From NCBI GenBank assembly GCA_963971405.1, contig OZ020491.1:22562855-22626854 (forward strand): DNA of 64,000 nt, given 5' to 3'. Of the stretch, positions 53,549 to 63,858 are shown piece after piece (within the stretch, counting starts at the first letter, position 1; every line of letters starts with the position of its first letter). Both the position numbers and the translations under genes were made by a program. Under the pieces are notes generated by a model. The model saw nothing but the letters and a program-made list of their open reading frames with translations. It was not told the origin of the DNA and made no database searches. This stretch comes from Psococerastis gibbosa (Eukaryota; Arthropoda; Insecta; Psocodea; Psocidae).

Positions 53549-53820
53549 TCTGACTGCAGAGCAACAGATGAAGCAGCCGTTTTAATCCCGAGCGGCGCTC
53601 TCCGCGCCCCTTCAGTCCGCGACCAACGTTACCGACCAATTATTAGATCACGAGTCATCATCATCGCCATCGTCAGACCGTAGCTCGCCCCCGACGTAGC
53701 TTCCAAGCATTCTCTGGGACACATCACCCCGTAGACCGTGGCGCACGCAAATCGAACTGTTATTAGTCATGTTAACTGGGCCTGGTGGCAGGACATTCAC
53801 ACATTCATATGGGTTCAAAG
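53549..53820 (+). ncRNA. Putative exon E of a plus-strand spliced transcript
   Basis: The acceptor is GTTGTTTCAG and the donor TCAAAG|GTACAG. GC-rich. In one frame LTAEQQMKQPF then TAA could be a protein C-terminus. The opposite strand carries LNPYECVNVLPPGPVNMTNN and an acidic end. The strand is unresolved. Confidence 0.3.
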
Positions 53821-53934
53821 GTACAGTCTTCTAATTTTTAGCATTTAAGTGTTTCCTAGTATGATTATTTTTACCATTGTTACCGCTTACTCAAGCCCTA
53901 GGAATCTAGTATACTTTTCTTAATTTAACGTAAA

Positions 53935-54115
53935 TAAAAAATAATGGCCTGAAGGGCTTTGTATGGACGTAGGTCCTTCCCTAATGCCCAATGTCAACGA
54001 CCCCATGAATTTTCGGACATTATTGATATTGTTTCCGGCCATTGGGAAAGTGGTATACGCCCTCGACGTCAATCTTACCAGGTACAAGAGATATTGGACA
54101 AGCTGAGAGAGTTAA
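53935..54115. repeat. Interspersed repeat family R-B copy
   Basis: AATGCCCAATGTCAACGACC, GACATTATTGATATTGTTTC and GATATTGGACAAGCTGAGA match the copy at 3779. Confidence 0.55.
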
Positions 54116-54189
54116 CTCACATTATAGTGGATTCCAAACCACTTGGGGAACATAGTAAAACCATACGATTTATTCGGAGGTAACTAGGA

Positions 54190-55985
54190 CTCGATACGCA
54201 CACAAACTGAAAGTTTCAGTCGATCCAATAGGAAACGTTTTCTGTAGGGTCAAAAACACGACCATAGTGATGAATCCGACCTACCTTTATGGCGGTCTGG
54301 ATGCTCTTGGGACCCAAAACGCCCATAGGGTCACACAATCGAGAAATATAACTCAAAATATTTCTTTTTGTCATGTCCTCAAATCGTTTAGTATTGTATA
54401 TGACATACATCTGTGGTTGGACTCCACTGGAGACCCAAAATTGTTATGGTTGCGGTACCTTCGGAGAAAGTAATTGCCATTGCAATGATCAGTTATATTA
54501 TCTAAAACTTCTGGGTGAGAGGAGCACCACTTTTTCAGTTTAAGATTTGTTTGGGCGGCTTACCGGGAATTATCCGAAGACGTTGCAACTCAGTTTACAT
54601 TATTTACATTAGATAAAAAGATAAACTTTGTAATCCATTTATCATAAAAAACCGTTTTTGCGATGCCGGAACTGATGCAACCATAGTTCACCAGCTGCCG
54701 CAACAGTAACAGTATTGGCGCGCTGACCGCCAATATTGAAACCTCGCCGCAACTCGCCTATTCCTTGTTTATTTGTTCACGACCACGTCCCCAAGCATGG
54801 GACGTGGCGTGAACAAGATACGCTAGTTGGAAAACCGATATGAGTTCGTTTTTCAATGATTTTGCTGCTTCAACAGAGTCTTCCGCTGTGCCGCAGTCAT
54901 CGACATAGCAATTGTCTTGTATTACGGCGCATGCTGCAGGAAAGTTAATCGCTTCGTCCTGCGCAAATTAATTGAGGCATGTCATGGCTAAGTGAGGCGC
55001 TGCCTTTAGACCGTAAGTCACAGTCATGAAACGATACGTTTTTGGTGGATTTGAAGAAGATCTCCAAAGGATGCGTTGCATAAAATGTTGGTCTTCATGA
55101 ATTCGAAATCCTCGGAACATTCTTTTCTACATCATTGCACAGTGCCACAGGCTTTTGTCTGAACCGAAATAAAATTTTGGAAATATCTGTATGAAGCGAA
55201 GGCCATTCGATCATTTGAGAACATCTGAGTGACGTCTGGCTGTACATACAATAGAACAGAAAGATTAAATATCCAATATATATTAAAACACTTACCCTAA
55301 TCGCATTCTTGTAGTTGCTTCTCTTACAATCTTCTTTGGGAGTTCTTTCTTCTTTGGTCTGGTAACTGAGAATTGTCCTCTAAGTCGCCGTTACAAGTCT
55401 TTTATCACTTCAGGGAGCCTACCCGTAAGTAGTCTAAAAGACATGTAACAAGCGCTCTGATTGGCTAATAGTGACGCAAAATTGATGACAGCAGGCCATA
55501 CGTACACTGGCACACACGTGTATTACCTTTAGACCTAGCTGTCCAGAGTGAATCATTATTATGCTATTTAAGACAATTGTCAGCACTACACTTCCTTGCT
55601 GGATCCATTAAATACTACGCGTATCTTGTTCGATTGATTTTACCCCATGATGCGATAAGAAGTAGCCAAATGTGTTGTCGTCAGCTTCCATCTGTCCTAA
55701 GTCCAGGTATTCCTGCAAAAATTGATTATATTTTCCCTTCATGACAGGGCGCTTCTCCAACCTTTTTTCCTGTCAGAAGGAAAATTTGAGCTGCCTTTTT
55801 GTAATTCGAAGCCAAGGGGGGAGCGTTTGGGATTGAATATTTGACAGTGTAGGATCCATCATTGTTGCGTAAGTATGTATATTGAAAATGGTTTTCGACG
55901 ATGATTTCTACCTCGTTAATGTAATGAGATGAGTCATGTCTGACTCCCCTACGTGCCAAAACTCTTCAATTGAGTTACTGCACGT
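54190..55985 (-). pseudogene. Decayed BEL/Pao-type retrotransposon fragment
   Basis: The minus strand has a reverse-transcriptase N-terminal-like piece at 55600-55960 (YNQFLQEYLDLGQM and FGYFLSHHGVK) and a downstream piece at 54270-54370 (KRNILSYISRLCDPMGVLGP). The order fits Pao RT followed by the conserved I-x-D-P-x-G-x-x-x-P block. Frameshifts and stops separate them. No LTRs were found. Confidence 0.6.
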
Positions 55986-55999
55986 AGGACTTCAAGTTC

Positions 56000-58250
56000 G
56001 TCTTGAATCGTGAAAAATGAATGTTTAAAAACAGTATTTCAGGGTTTCTAGATAACGTGTCTGCTGCTATATTATCCTTACCAGCTCTGTATGTTATTTT
56101 GAAGTCATATTGGGACAGATACAACATTGGATCTCCCAAGGCCGTGCCCAGGTTTTGCTTTCGAAAAATTACAAAAGTACAAAAAAAATGTTACGTAATT
56201 TATTACTTTTTACTTAATTAATAGATAAGTTCTTCAAACCATACAGGTTTACATACAAAAATATATTTGTGGGGGGGGGGGGTCCGGACCCCATGGACCA
56301 CCCCCCTGGGCACGGCCCAGTCCTTCATCAGTCCTCGACTTAGTTCTTACATTGACCAAAGGCTTATGGTCAGATACAACCAAAAATGGTTTACCAGTGA
56401 GATAATGCTACCAGTATAAAATCGCTTCTTTTATAGCTAAACATTCCAAATACATAGTTTCTTTCTTTGGATTGGGGTAAGTTTCTTGAAGAAATACCCA
56501 TTAACTGGATGTAAAGTACCATGTTCTTGAACTTAATTCAAGACTGCTCCCAATCCTAAGCGACTTGCGTCTACTTCCAGTACTACTTCTTTATTGCGGT
56601 CATAAATGGCTGGAACATAAGAATTCTTTTAATTTTTCAAACTTTGTTTCACATTCAACGGTCCAAAGAAACTTCTCATTCTTCCGCAAGAGATTATGCA
56701 GTGGAGTCAACCGTTGTTTACAGTGATCAATAAATTTATGGTAAAAATTTATTTTTCCTAATAGTTGACGAACCATTTTCCTTGTTGTAGGACGCAGAAT
56801 TTTTTTTATAGCAGTAAGGTTATCATTCATCGGACCAACAGTAGGCTACCATTTTCAATTACATGTCCCAAATATTTAACTAAATGCGTAGCAAAAATAC
56901 ATTTTTGTAACTTCAACTTAAATCCTTCCTGGCAAATAGCTCCCAGTACCAACTGAATATGCATTAAATGGTCCCCTAAAGTTTTTGAAAATATTAAAAT
57001 AGCATCGATGTCATTGACACAAAATGCTGACAGTTTATATTTTCTCAAACTATTTGAGAGGATTCTTTGAAATATCGCAGGAGAATTTTTATATCCAAAT
57101 GGTAATACTTTCCATTGCCAGTGACCTTTTTGAGTGAGTGTCTTCATTCTGTCATCTTTTATAAGAGGGATACCCCAAAATGCTGAATTTATATCCAATG
57201 CAGTAAACCACCTACAGTCCCCCACACTATCAACCAAATTGTCTATTCTTGGAAAAGGTCTTATTAAGTTCGCGAAAATCTATATACACAAACGACCACG
57301 TTTGCCATCTTCCTTTTTATATGCTAGAGTAATAGGAGACGCAAAGGGTGAGCTGGATTCCTCTATTAAATCATTCTCAAGAAGTTTACTAATTTGTTGA
57401 TCAATTTCATTTTGGTCAGGGAAAGAAAGAGCAGTGGTATGGTTTCACAGAAATATAGCGATCTTCATGGATACTTCTTGATTTTTAACTCTCCTCCCGA
57501 CATTATATTTATTCGAAGCAAAGATATCGCTATTTTGATTTAGCATCTCAGATATTTTTCTGACTTTCACCATCCAAATGAGTTAAATCTGACTAGTTCT
57601 CATTTAGATTAAGTTCAGGTGTCGTCAGGTTCTTGTTGCCCTTCTCCGAAATTATAGGCTCGCTAATAGAAAACTCCCTTCCATTGATCTGTTGTTTAAT
57701 ATGCAAACTTTCATCTTGGATCATTTTGAATTTCTGTATTGCGTCTAAACCCAATAATAAATCATAATGAAATTTATCATTCTTTACAAAGTGCCCATTG
57801 AGTGTGTCTACAATTTCACCGATTTTCAAGTGCAAATTTGCCCGGTTCTTCCGCACCCCCCAAACTTCTTAAAACTGTCCGGTTTTCAATCAGTTTTGAT
57901 TTCAGTTGCCGAACAAGTTCTTCGTTCACTAACGAACTTGTTGAACCACTGTCATAAACTGCAGTTATCAATTTATGTTTGTTGACAGTAACTGTAACTT
58001 TTAGCAGTGGAAGTGGGGTACTTCTGTCCGGGTCTCTTAGTTTTTTTCATTTTGTGAATAATCATCACTCATCTCCTCCGCCAAATTTATAGCCATTCTT
58101 TTCTGTTAAGTATCACTATCCCTGCAGAACTGAACAGGGTGATATCGATTTTTATATCCAAATCCATCACAAATTGAGCATGGTTTTCGTACTCCCTCTG
58201 TAGTCTTGACATTATCAAAACTTGTTTAACTTCAGAAAATTTTTCATAGG
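56000..58250 (-). pseudogene. Decayed Ty3/Gypsy retrotransposon fragment: zinc knuckle, protease, RT, RNase H
   Basis: On the minus strand, in order: a CSICDGFGYKNRYHPVQFC zinc-knuckle-like segment near 58200; protease AVYDSGSTSSLV near 57950; RT with WFTALDINSAFWGIPL and WQWKVLPFGYKNSPA near 57100-57200; RNase H with VLEVDASRLGLGAVL near 56570 and DHKPL near 56370; and YRAGKDNIAADTLSR near 56060. The usual YxDD box reads CVND. Stops and frameshifts interrupt it. An unrelated repeat sits at about 56143-56325 within the RNase H to tether junction. No LTRs were identified. Confidence 0.75.
56143..56325. mobile_element. Short repeat inserted in the Gypsy fragment
   Basis: GGCCGTGCCCAGGTTTTGC at the left and CTGGGCACGGCC at the right are inverted ends around a poly(G) run and GGTCCGGACCCC. 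The Gypsy reading frame resumes on either side. Confidence 0.55.
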
Positions 58251-58267
58251 CTTTTTTTAAACCGAAA

Positions 58268-58415
58268 TTAGAGAAAATTGAAAAAACTGGGCTTGGCGGG
58301 ATTCGAGCCTAGGCGTAGATCGTGGGTTCGAATCCCGCCGAGCCCAGTTTTTTCCATATCCTCTAATTTCTGTTATAACGAGGAGGTTACCTCTTCAACC
58401 AAAGTTAATTATAAT

Positions 58416-58446
<31 letters not shown>

Positions 58447-58450
58447 TAAT
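58268..58450. repeat. tRNA-like SINE with two opposed heads, second copy, and TTTA microsatellite
   Basis: CTGGGCTTGGCGGGATTCGA and GGTTCGAATCCCGCCGAGCC face each other with only a short loop. The tail TTATAACGAGGAGGTTACCT matches 37685-37870, followed by (TTTA)n at about 58416-58447. Confidence 0.65.
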
Positions 58451-58554
58451 TTATTGTCATAAAAACGGATGACAGGTGGACGGGGCTAAAAACTGGGTTT
58501 CTAATGTAATATGGGTTGATTATTGCTTTGCGATCGATCGATATTTCCCGTGAG

Positions 58555-58725
58555 ATAGGATTTAAGATTATATTTACGCGGGAACGGAATATTTATAGTA
58601 GAAGACCTAATTCCTACTGGATTGTTTTGTTTATGTTTTTAACTTGCTACCTACTTCATTTTGTAACATTTAATGGAAGGGAGGGGGAGGAGACCGGGGA
58701 TGGGGGCGGGGAAGGTTCGTTGTCA
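58555..58725. repeat. Segmental duplicate of 60955-61075 joined to a piece of the 61.9-kb exon
   Basis: GATTATATTTACGCGGGAAC through GCTACCTACTTCATTTTGTA matches 60962-61065 almost exactly. It continues into GAGGAGACCGGGGATGGGGG, identical to 61926-61945. Confidence 0.7.
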
Positions 58726-58974
58726 AAAAATGTAAACAGTACGTTGTTGGGTGGCTGCACTATGATACCCGAATTATATTGTAATAGTATAGTTTCGTGG
58801 AAGTCTCTGTAGTGTTCTTCCCGTCATGCTAGCTTTGTACATTTTTTCGGCTGCGGCCCTCGCACATTTTAACGACTTAGACGCTCAAGTGAATTTGCTT
58901 AATAAAAAATGCAAGTTTTTGTCGCAGAATGGCTGTGCCAAAAGTGACGTAGGCTGCCTAAGATACGATTCAAG

Positions 58975-59175
58975 CCGGCCGCCATACCAAGTTGAATCCA
59001 GCGGACCAGAGCAGGTTCAAAGCTGCAGATAACTTGGTCGTATGCACAGTGCCGGTAGGGAAACATGGTAGGACTTGTCCTGGTCACCTCCGAACTAATC
59101 GTGTGACTTCACTGTGTTTCCCAAGTGGTTCGGAATCTACTATAATCAGGACGTCCACTGTCCTATGGGCTGGCA
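58975..59175. repeat. SINE-like repeat family R-C, 5' part
   Basis: CCAAGTTGAATCCAGCGGAC and AGGACTTGTCCTGGTCACCT match 5825-5960. Confidence 0.6.
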
Positions 59176-59770
59176 TAGGACAGTCAAGTCGGGGTTGCTC
59201 TATATATGAGGCCTAAGTCGTTATTAACCCGACGAACACTACTACTACTAACTAAGATACGATTCATTGCATTTGATGGTAATCAGAACCGATAAACGCG
59301 TTTGTGTATCATTATTTTGTCCTCAAAAGAAGCATCAATTGGCAGTTTCTCCCTGTGTATACATACTGACAGGTGTTCCATTTTGATTAGAGAAGTACAT
59401 AAAACGTCTAAGATTACTATATGAAACTTTTTGTATTCGGGACTGCCTTATACGGGTGGCCAATTTCCTAGTTAAAAAATTTTTTAAACCTACCTCGTGC
59501 GACCTAAGGTCCCCACTCTCACTCCCCTCATGAGATTGGAGGCCGCCTCCTCCAGGCGTTGAACTTCCGATCGTCGTGGCATAACGTATCGCGTACCGCG
59601 TATCGCCTGTCGTATCGCGTATCACCTGTCGTATCACGTATCGAGTATCCCGTATCGCGTCGTCCTGTAAAAAGAAAGAGACAAATCCATTATTCCAATT
59701 CTCATCTCCAGCTCTTACTTCTCCGGGGGTGGCACTTCGGTGCTATACCGATTGCCGGATTGCCCCTTAA

Positions 59771-60140
59771 GCGGTTTCCACCAACCGGCTAGGGCTATTT
59801 ACAAAAACGGTGACGTGGTAGCAGACATTCAAGACTTAGGTGGCGTTTCCACCATTGCAGAATGCAAGTGGCATTGACGGGAATGTTTGTTTTACTCTAT
59901 GCCACAGTTATCTTTGATCAATGATCATGGAGTAAAATCACAGACAAACTCACTAAAATTAAAAAATGGCGTCATGGGATGTGTTAATTACAAACATTTT
60001 AATAGATTTCTATAAAAAGAAAAACAAACATTTCCGTCAATTTCATTTGCATTCTGCAATGCGCGATCGGTGGAAAAGCCACCTAAGTCTCGAATGTCTG
60101 CTACCACGTCACCGTTTTTGTAAATAGCCCTAGCCGGTCG
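59771..60140. mobile_element. Nested hairpin MITE, composite C7, right end lost
   Basis: Outer left GCGGTTTCCACCAACCGGC, inner GGTGGCGTTTCCACCATTG. The outer right arm stops at CCCTAGCCGGTCG, where the next element begins. Confidence 0.7.
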
Positions 60141-60431
60141 GGCACTATATACCCGGGTATTGTCATCCGCCATGTTGTATCCCAAATTTCCTATATGGTA
60201 AGTATAGTAAGAAAAGTAAAAGATTGTAAAATATTGAAAAAACGAATATATACGATTTAGTATTTTCTTATGAACTACTTCCCTAATTGGTAGCACCTTT
60301 TTTAAATAATAATAAATAAACAACGGTAAATTTCTGAAAATAAATAGGTAAACACCCAATGCTTGGCTTATACACCAGACTTATAATGGATACAACATGG
60401 CGGATGACAATACCTGTCTAATATAGAGCCC
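60140..60431. mobile_element. MITE with GGGYNCTATAT and GTATTGTCATCCGCCATGTT arms
   Basis: AACATGGCGGATGACAATAC at the right is the exact complement of the left arm. Outer bases GGGCAC / GAGCCC. It is inserted into, or replaced, the end of composite C7. Confidence 0.7.
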
Positions 60432-60554
60432 TACTAATGAGTCTTTTCTCACTACACTTCACACAAGACTAGGTTTGGGCACAGGACTACCGGACTTCTT
60501 TCGCCAATTACATCATTGGAAATGGTATTGGTATTTTATACAATAGAAAGTACA

Positions 60555-61075
60555 GAACCAACCAAATACCGCAGGATAGATTTCCCAATTCCAGACGAGT
60601 TCAGACGGCGCCACCTAAAGTATCAAAACCCTACTCCGCCTTGACCTCTCCGATCCTCGCTTACTTAAATTTTGGCTCCACCTGGAGTGATCAAAACCCT
60701 CACTCAGGTTTAAGATTATATTTACGCGGGAACGGAATATAATATAACCTTTCAGTTAAACGTTACAATAGAAAGTACAGAACATTCCTGGAAAGAAAAA
60801 CCATCTCCCAACCAAATACCTCAGGATAGATTTCCCAATTCCAGACGAGTTCAGACGGCGCCACCTAAAGTATCAAAACCCTACTCCGCCTTGACCTCTC
60901 CGATCCTCGCTTACTTAAATTTTGGCTCCACCTGGAGTGATCAAAACCCTCACTCAGGTTTAAGATTATATTTACGCGGGAACGGAATATTTATAGCAGA
61001 AGACCTAATTCCTACTGGATTGTTTTGTTTATGTTTTTAACTTGCTACCTACTTCATTTTGTAACATTTAATGCA
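60555..61075. repeat. Tandem duplication of about 240-bp unit
   Basis: GATAGATTTCCCAATTCCAG through GATTATATTTACGCGGGAAC occurs at about 60578-60735 and again at about 60824-60983. It continues into the block shared with 58555. Confidence 0.75.
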
Positions 61076-61189
61076 CATTAATTATTGTGTGAGCAAACGG
61101 TAGCAGGTAGGCACAGGCTGTATTCGCCACTGCCGTTAGTTCAATCCCGATGGCAGACTGTGCACTGTGCAGTCTGAAGTAAATTATAT

Positions 61190-61620
61190 GGACTTTAATT
61201 GTACAATAGTGGACACTGCATTAGTAGAAGTCATTAATGCCAGCTCCGGGTAATTTGAATAATATCCACAACTGCTAAATATGTCTTTCCACGAAAGTAA
61301 AAGAAATCTTAACCAACTTTTTCAAAAGGATATTTACCAATTGAGTGTTGCATTAATCCCTGTGCTGCTCCATACTTTAGACATTTCTCACAATTTTCTA
61401 AAAATTGTTAAATCTCTTGTTGCATGAAAGGCCCATACAGAATTTGTTGAGCTAATGCTACCGTCCTATTTATGCCCGCGTGTTGCCCATACAACTTCTG
61501 TATAATTTTAGGAAGCAAAGCTACGGGAATCACTAGTGCTGATCCCTTAAAAACAATGCCTGAGGTACAAAACAATTCCCCTCTTGCATTAAGATAAGAT
61601 TAAAAACGTTATAATATAAT
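61190..61620 (-). pseudogene. Ty3/Gypsy integrase N-terminal fragment
   Basis: The minus strand reads LLPKIIQKLYGQHAGINRTV, then CEKCLKY and KTYLAVVDII. This gives the zinc-binding H-H-C-C pattern and the start of the integrase core (D-x-x-x with VVDI). Stops interrupt it. It lies upstream of, and separate from, the 56-58 kb fragment. Confidence 0.6.
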
Positions 61621-61736
61621 GCGTTATACCAACTCATTCCTACTACCAATGTCAATGCGATTTGTTATCATTGAATTACAGTAGGTTCTCCGTACACCGA
61701 TGGATGATTGGATGAGATAACAATGGCAATATTGAT

Positions 61737-61992
61737 CTATTCAGAAGCTGAAAATGAAAAAAAAAAATAGTATCCAAAACGATGAGGTGGGCGTCGCGCT
61801 CGTACAGGGGGGTGAACTGAAACTGGTTGGCCGTTCACGATGACGTGAACGTCCTCCCACCGCAGCCAGTCGCCGTGGTCAGTCAGCAGCTCGAGCTCTG
61901 AGCGCCTGCGCCTGCGGGGGGAGGGGGAGGAGACCGGGGATGGGGGCGGGGAAGGTTCGTTGTCACTGTCACAGTCTTCACTGTCATCGCAA
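61737..61992 (-). CDS. Unknown acidic/proline/arginine-rich exon, duplicated at the window end
   Basis: The acceptor is TTCTTCTTTCAG at 61993-61994. After one base of a split codon it reads CDDSEDCDSDNEPSPPPSP, an RRRRR patch, LLTDHGDWLRWEDVHVIVNG and QPVSVHPPVRARRPPH, ending with TAG at 61737-61739. GC-rich against AT-rich surroundings. The module DHGDWLRWEDV is conserved in the copy at 63859-64000. I recognise no domain. It may be a last exon, or a donor could precede the T-tract at 61755-61775. Confidence 0.45.
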
Positions 61993-62084
61993 CTGAAAGA
62001 AGAATTTGTTATAAAAATTTCAATTTTAACGTGGAAGATTCCCCTCGAATTAAAAGTATTTGAGTGTGTGATTTCAATGCGATG

Positions 62085-62205
62085 GGACATTCGCTCTACG
62101 CCAAAAATATAGGGGGCAACCGGTAACGTCATGAAATCGCTGTTGGTAGGAGACATGCGGGGAAAAAAAATAGTGGGAAGCGAATAATCCATCTCTCATG
62201 CATAG
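62085..62205. repeat. Fragment of the GATGGGACATTCG MITE family
   Basis: GCGATGGGACATTCGCTCTA and a right end with ATCCATCTCTC resemble 14815-14980. Confidence 0.4.
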
Positions 62206-62275
62206 AACTCGGGGTGAATTTGCAAGTTACATAGAATATTTCGCAGTACTTAGACAGGTCTAAGCACCTGTATCC

Positions 62276-62395
62276 CGGAACCAGAAGGCACGCCTGCGGG
62301 AAGTGCGGGCGGCAACCTCCTTGCGTATGCAGTCCCGGGGGACGGGGGCGGGGCTTCCGGAGCCTTTTCGGGGGCCTCTTCCGTAATTTATCTTC
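62276..62395 (-). CDS. Possible GC-rich upstream exon of the 61.7-kb gene
   Basis: Minus-strand GC-rich island ending GATACAG|GTGCTTAG. The frame CRPHFPQACLLVPGY then a split codon (AG+T) would join exon 61992 in phase. The acceptor is unclear and the donor only fair, so this is tentative. Confidence 0.2.
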
Positions 62396-62399
62396 AACT

Positions 62400-63310
62400 T
62401 ATTTTATCGTTATTAATTCTAAGGAAAAGTTTAATCTACCGACAATTCATTATATCCGTTATTTTCTCACTGATATTGTACAATATTGTGTCGTCAGCTC
62501 GGGATGTACAAATGGAAAGTTCTAAATTTGTCCTCTTTACATTTGAAATTATTGTTAAATGGTAGACTACTTTGTGCGGAAAAAATTTAATATGGGGTAA
62601 ACAAAGCTATTTTGAATAATTATGGAATTATGGAGATTTCAAGTGGCGGAAACATGCGACCAATTTGACCTTCGTTGACCTAGATAGTTTTTTTTTAGTT
62701 CATTACATTAGTTTATGAGAATTATGGATTTTAACTCACCGCTGGTGGTGGTCCGGATTCAGGACTAGTTGGTTTCTTATGCACTCTTACATGAGGAATT
62801 TATGGAAATTCTTCCCGATAAAATTAGAACTTTACTGCTTAAAGAACACTTCCACTCTGAATCTGTGACATTCGTACTTGTCCACGTTAACTGTCTTCTG
62901 CTACGGGCAATGAAAGAAAATGGCGTGGAAAAGTTAATAGTTGGCGCAATTGATATTTTTCTATAATTTCTTCTGTTTGACGATAATAGGACGTTCCTGT
63001 GACTCATTTTACAATATATATTTTATTATTTCGTTAAAAGTTTTACGGATCCACCTTACCTCTGGGTATTTTATCAAATTTGGAATTTCTCGGATTTACC
63101 GCCTAATTAAAGTTGCCTTAACCATTCGAGAGTCAGATCTTTGTTAGTTTTTATAAATAATTAAAATGGCGAAGGAGGACCTAAACAAGGATTGGATTAT
63201 TGTATATATGCATTTCGACCCCACGGTCGGATAACCCGCTACAAACTCCCTACCCGATCCAATTAGAAATGAAAAATGTTTGAATAAGTTTAAAAGGGCG
63301 TGCTAATACC
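62400..63310. other. No gene seen
   Basis: AT-rich. A 66-codon plus-strand ORF at 62769-62966 and its antisense partner resemble no family I know. Confidence 0.4.
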
Positions 63311-63318
63311 GTATAGAC

Positions 63319-63520
63319 AAATTTTTAAAAGCTGCGAAAAAGGACAGGGCTAAAATCAAATTTTAAAAGCTGCAAATATTAAAAACTGTTAAAATTGCTT
63401 ATATATACACATATTTTTAAAAGCTGTGAAAAAGGACAGGGCTAAAATCAAATTTTAAAAGTTGCAAATATTGAAAACTGTTAAAATTGCTAATATAAAC
63501 ATATTTTTAAAAGTTAAAAC
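63319..63520. repeat. Tandem duplication, about 97-bp unit, two copies plus partial
   Basis: TTTTTAAAAGCTG(C/T)GAAAAAGG through TGTTAAAATTGCT occurs at about 63318 and 63413, with a third start near 63503. Confidence 0.7.
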
Positions 63521-63858
63521 TATTGTTTCAGGCAAAGTAGAATGTAAATTTTTTTAGGTAAGAAAACAGTTTGGTTTGCTGCAAATAATAAATAAATATT
63601 AAATAACTGTTAAAAATTGGAAATAGGGCTGTTTCTATAATTTAAAACTTGTACAGGCCCCATTTTTTTTTCATAGGCCTTTAGGGCATAAGATCAAAAA
63701 CGTTATGATATAATGCGTTATACCAACTCATTGCCTACTATACCAATGTCAATGCGATTTGTTAAAGTTGAATCACAGTAGGTACTCCGTACACCGATGG
63801 ATGATTGGACGAGGTAACAATGGCAATATTGATCTATTCAGAGGCTGAAAATGAAAAA

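Noticed and set aside
62769..63007. Overlapping plus and minus ORFs near 62.8-63.0 kb
   Set aside because: Neither frame has splice sites, domain motifs or a convincing composition; left unannotated.
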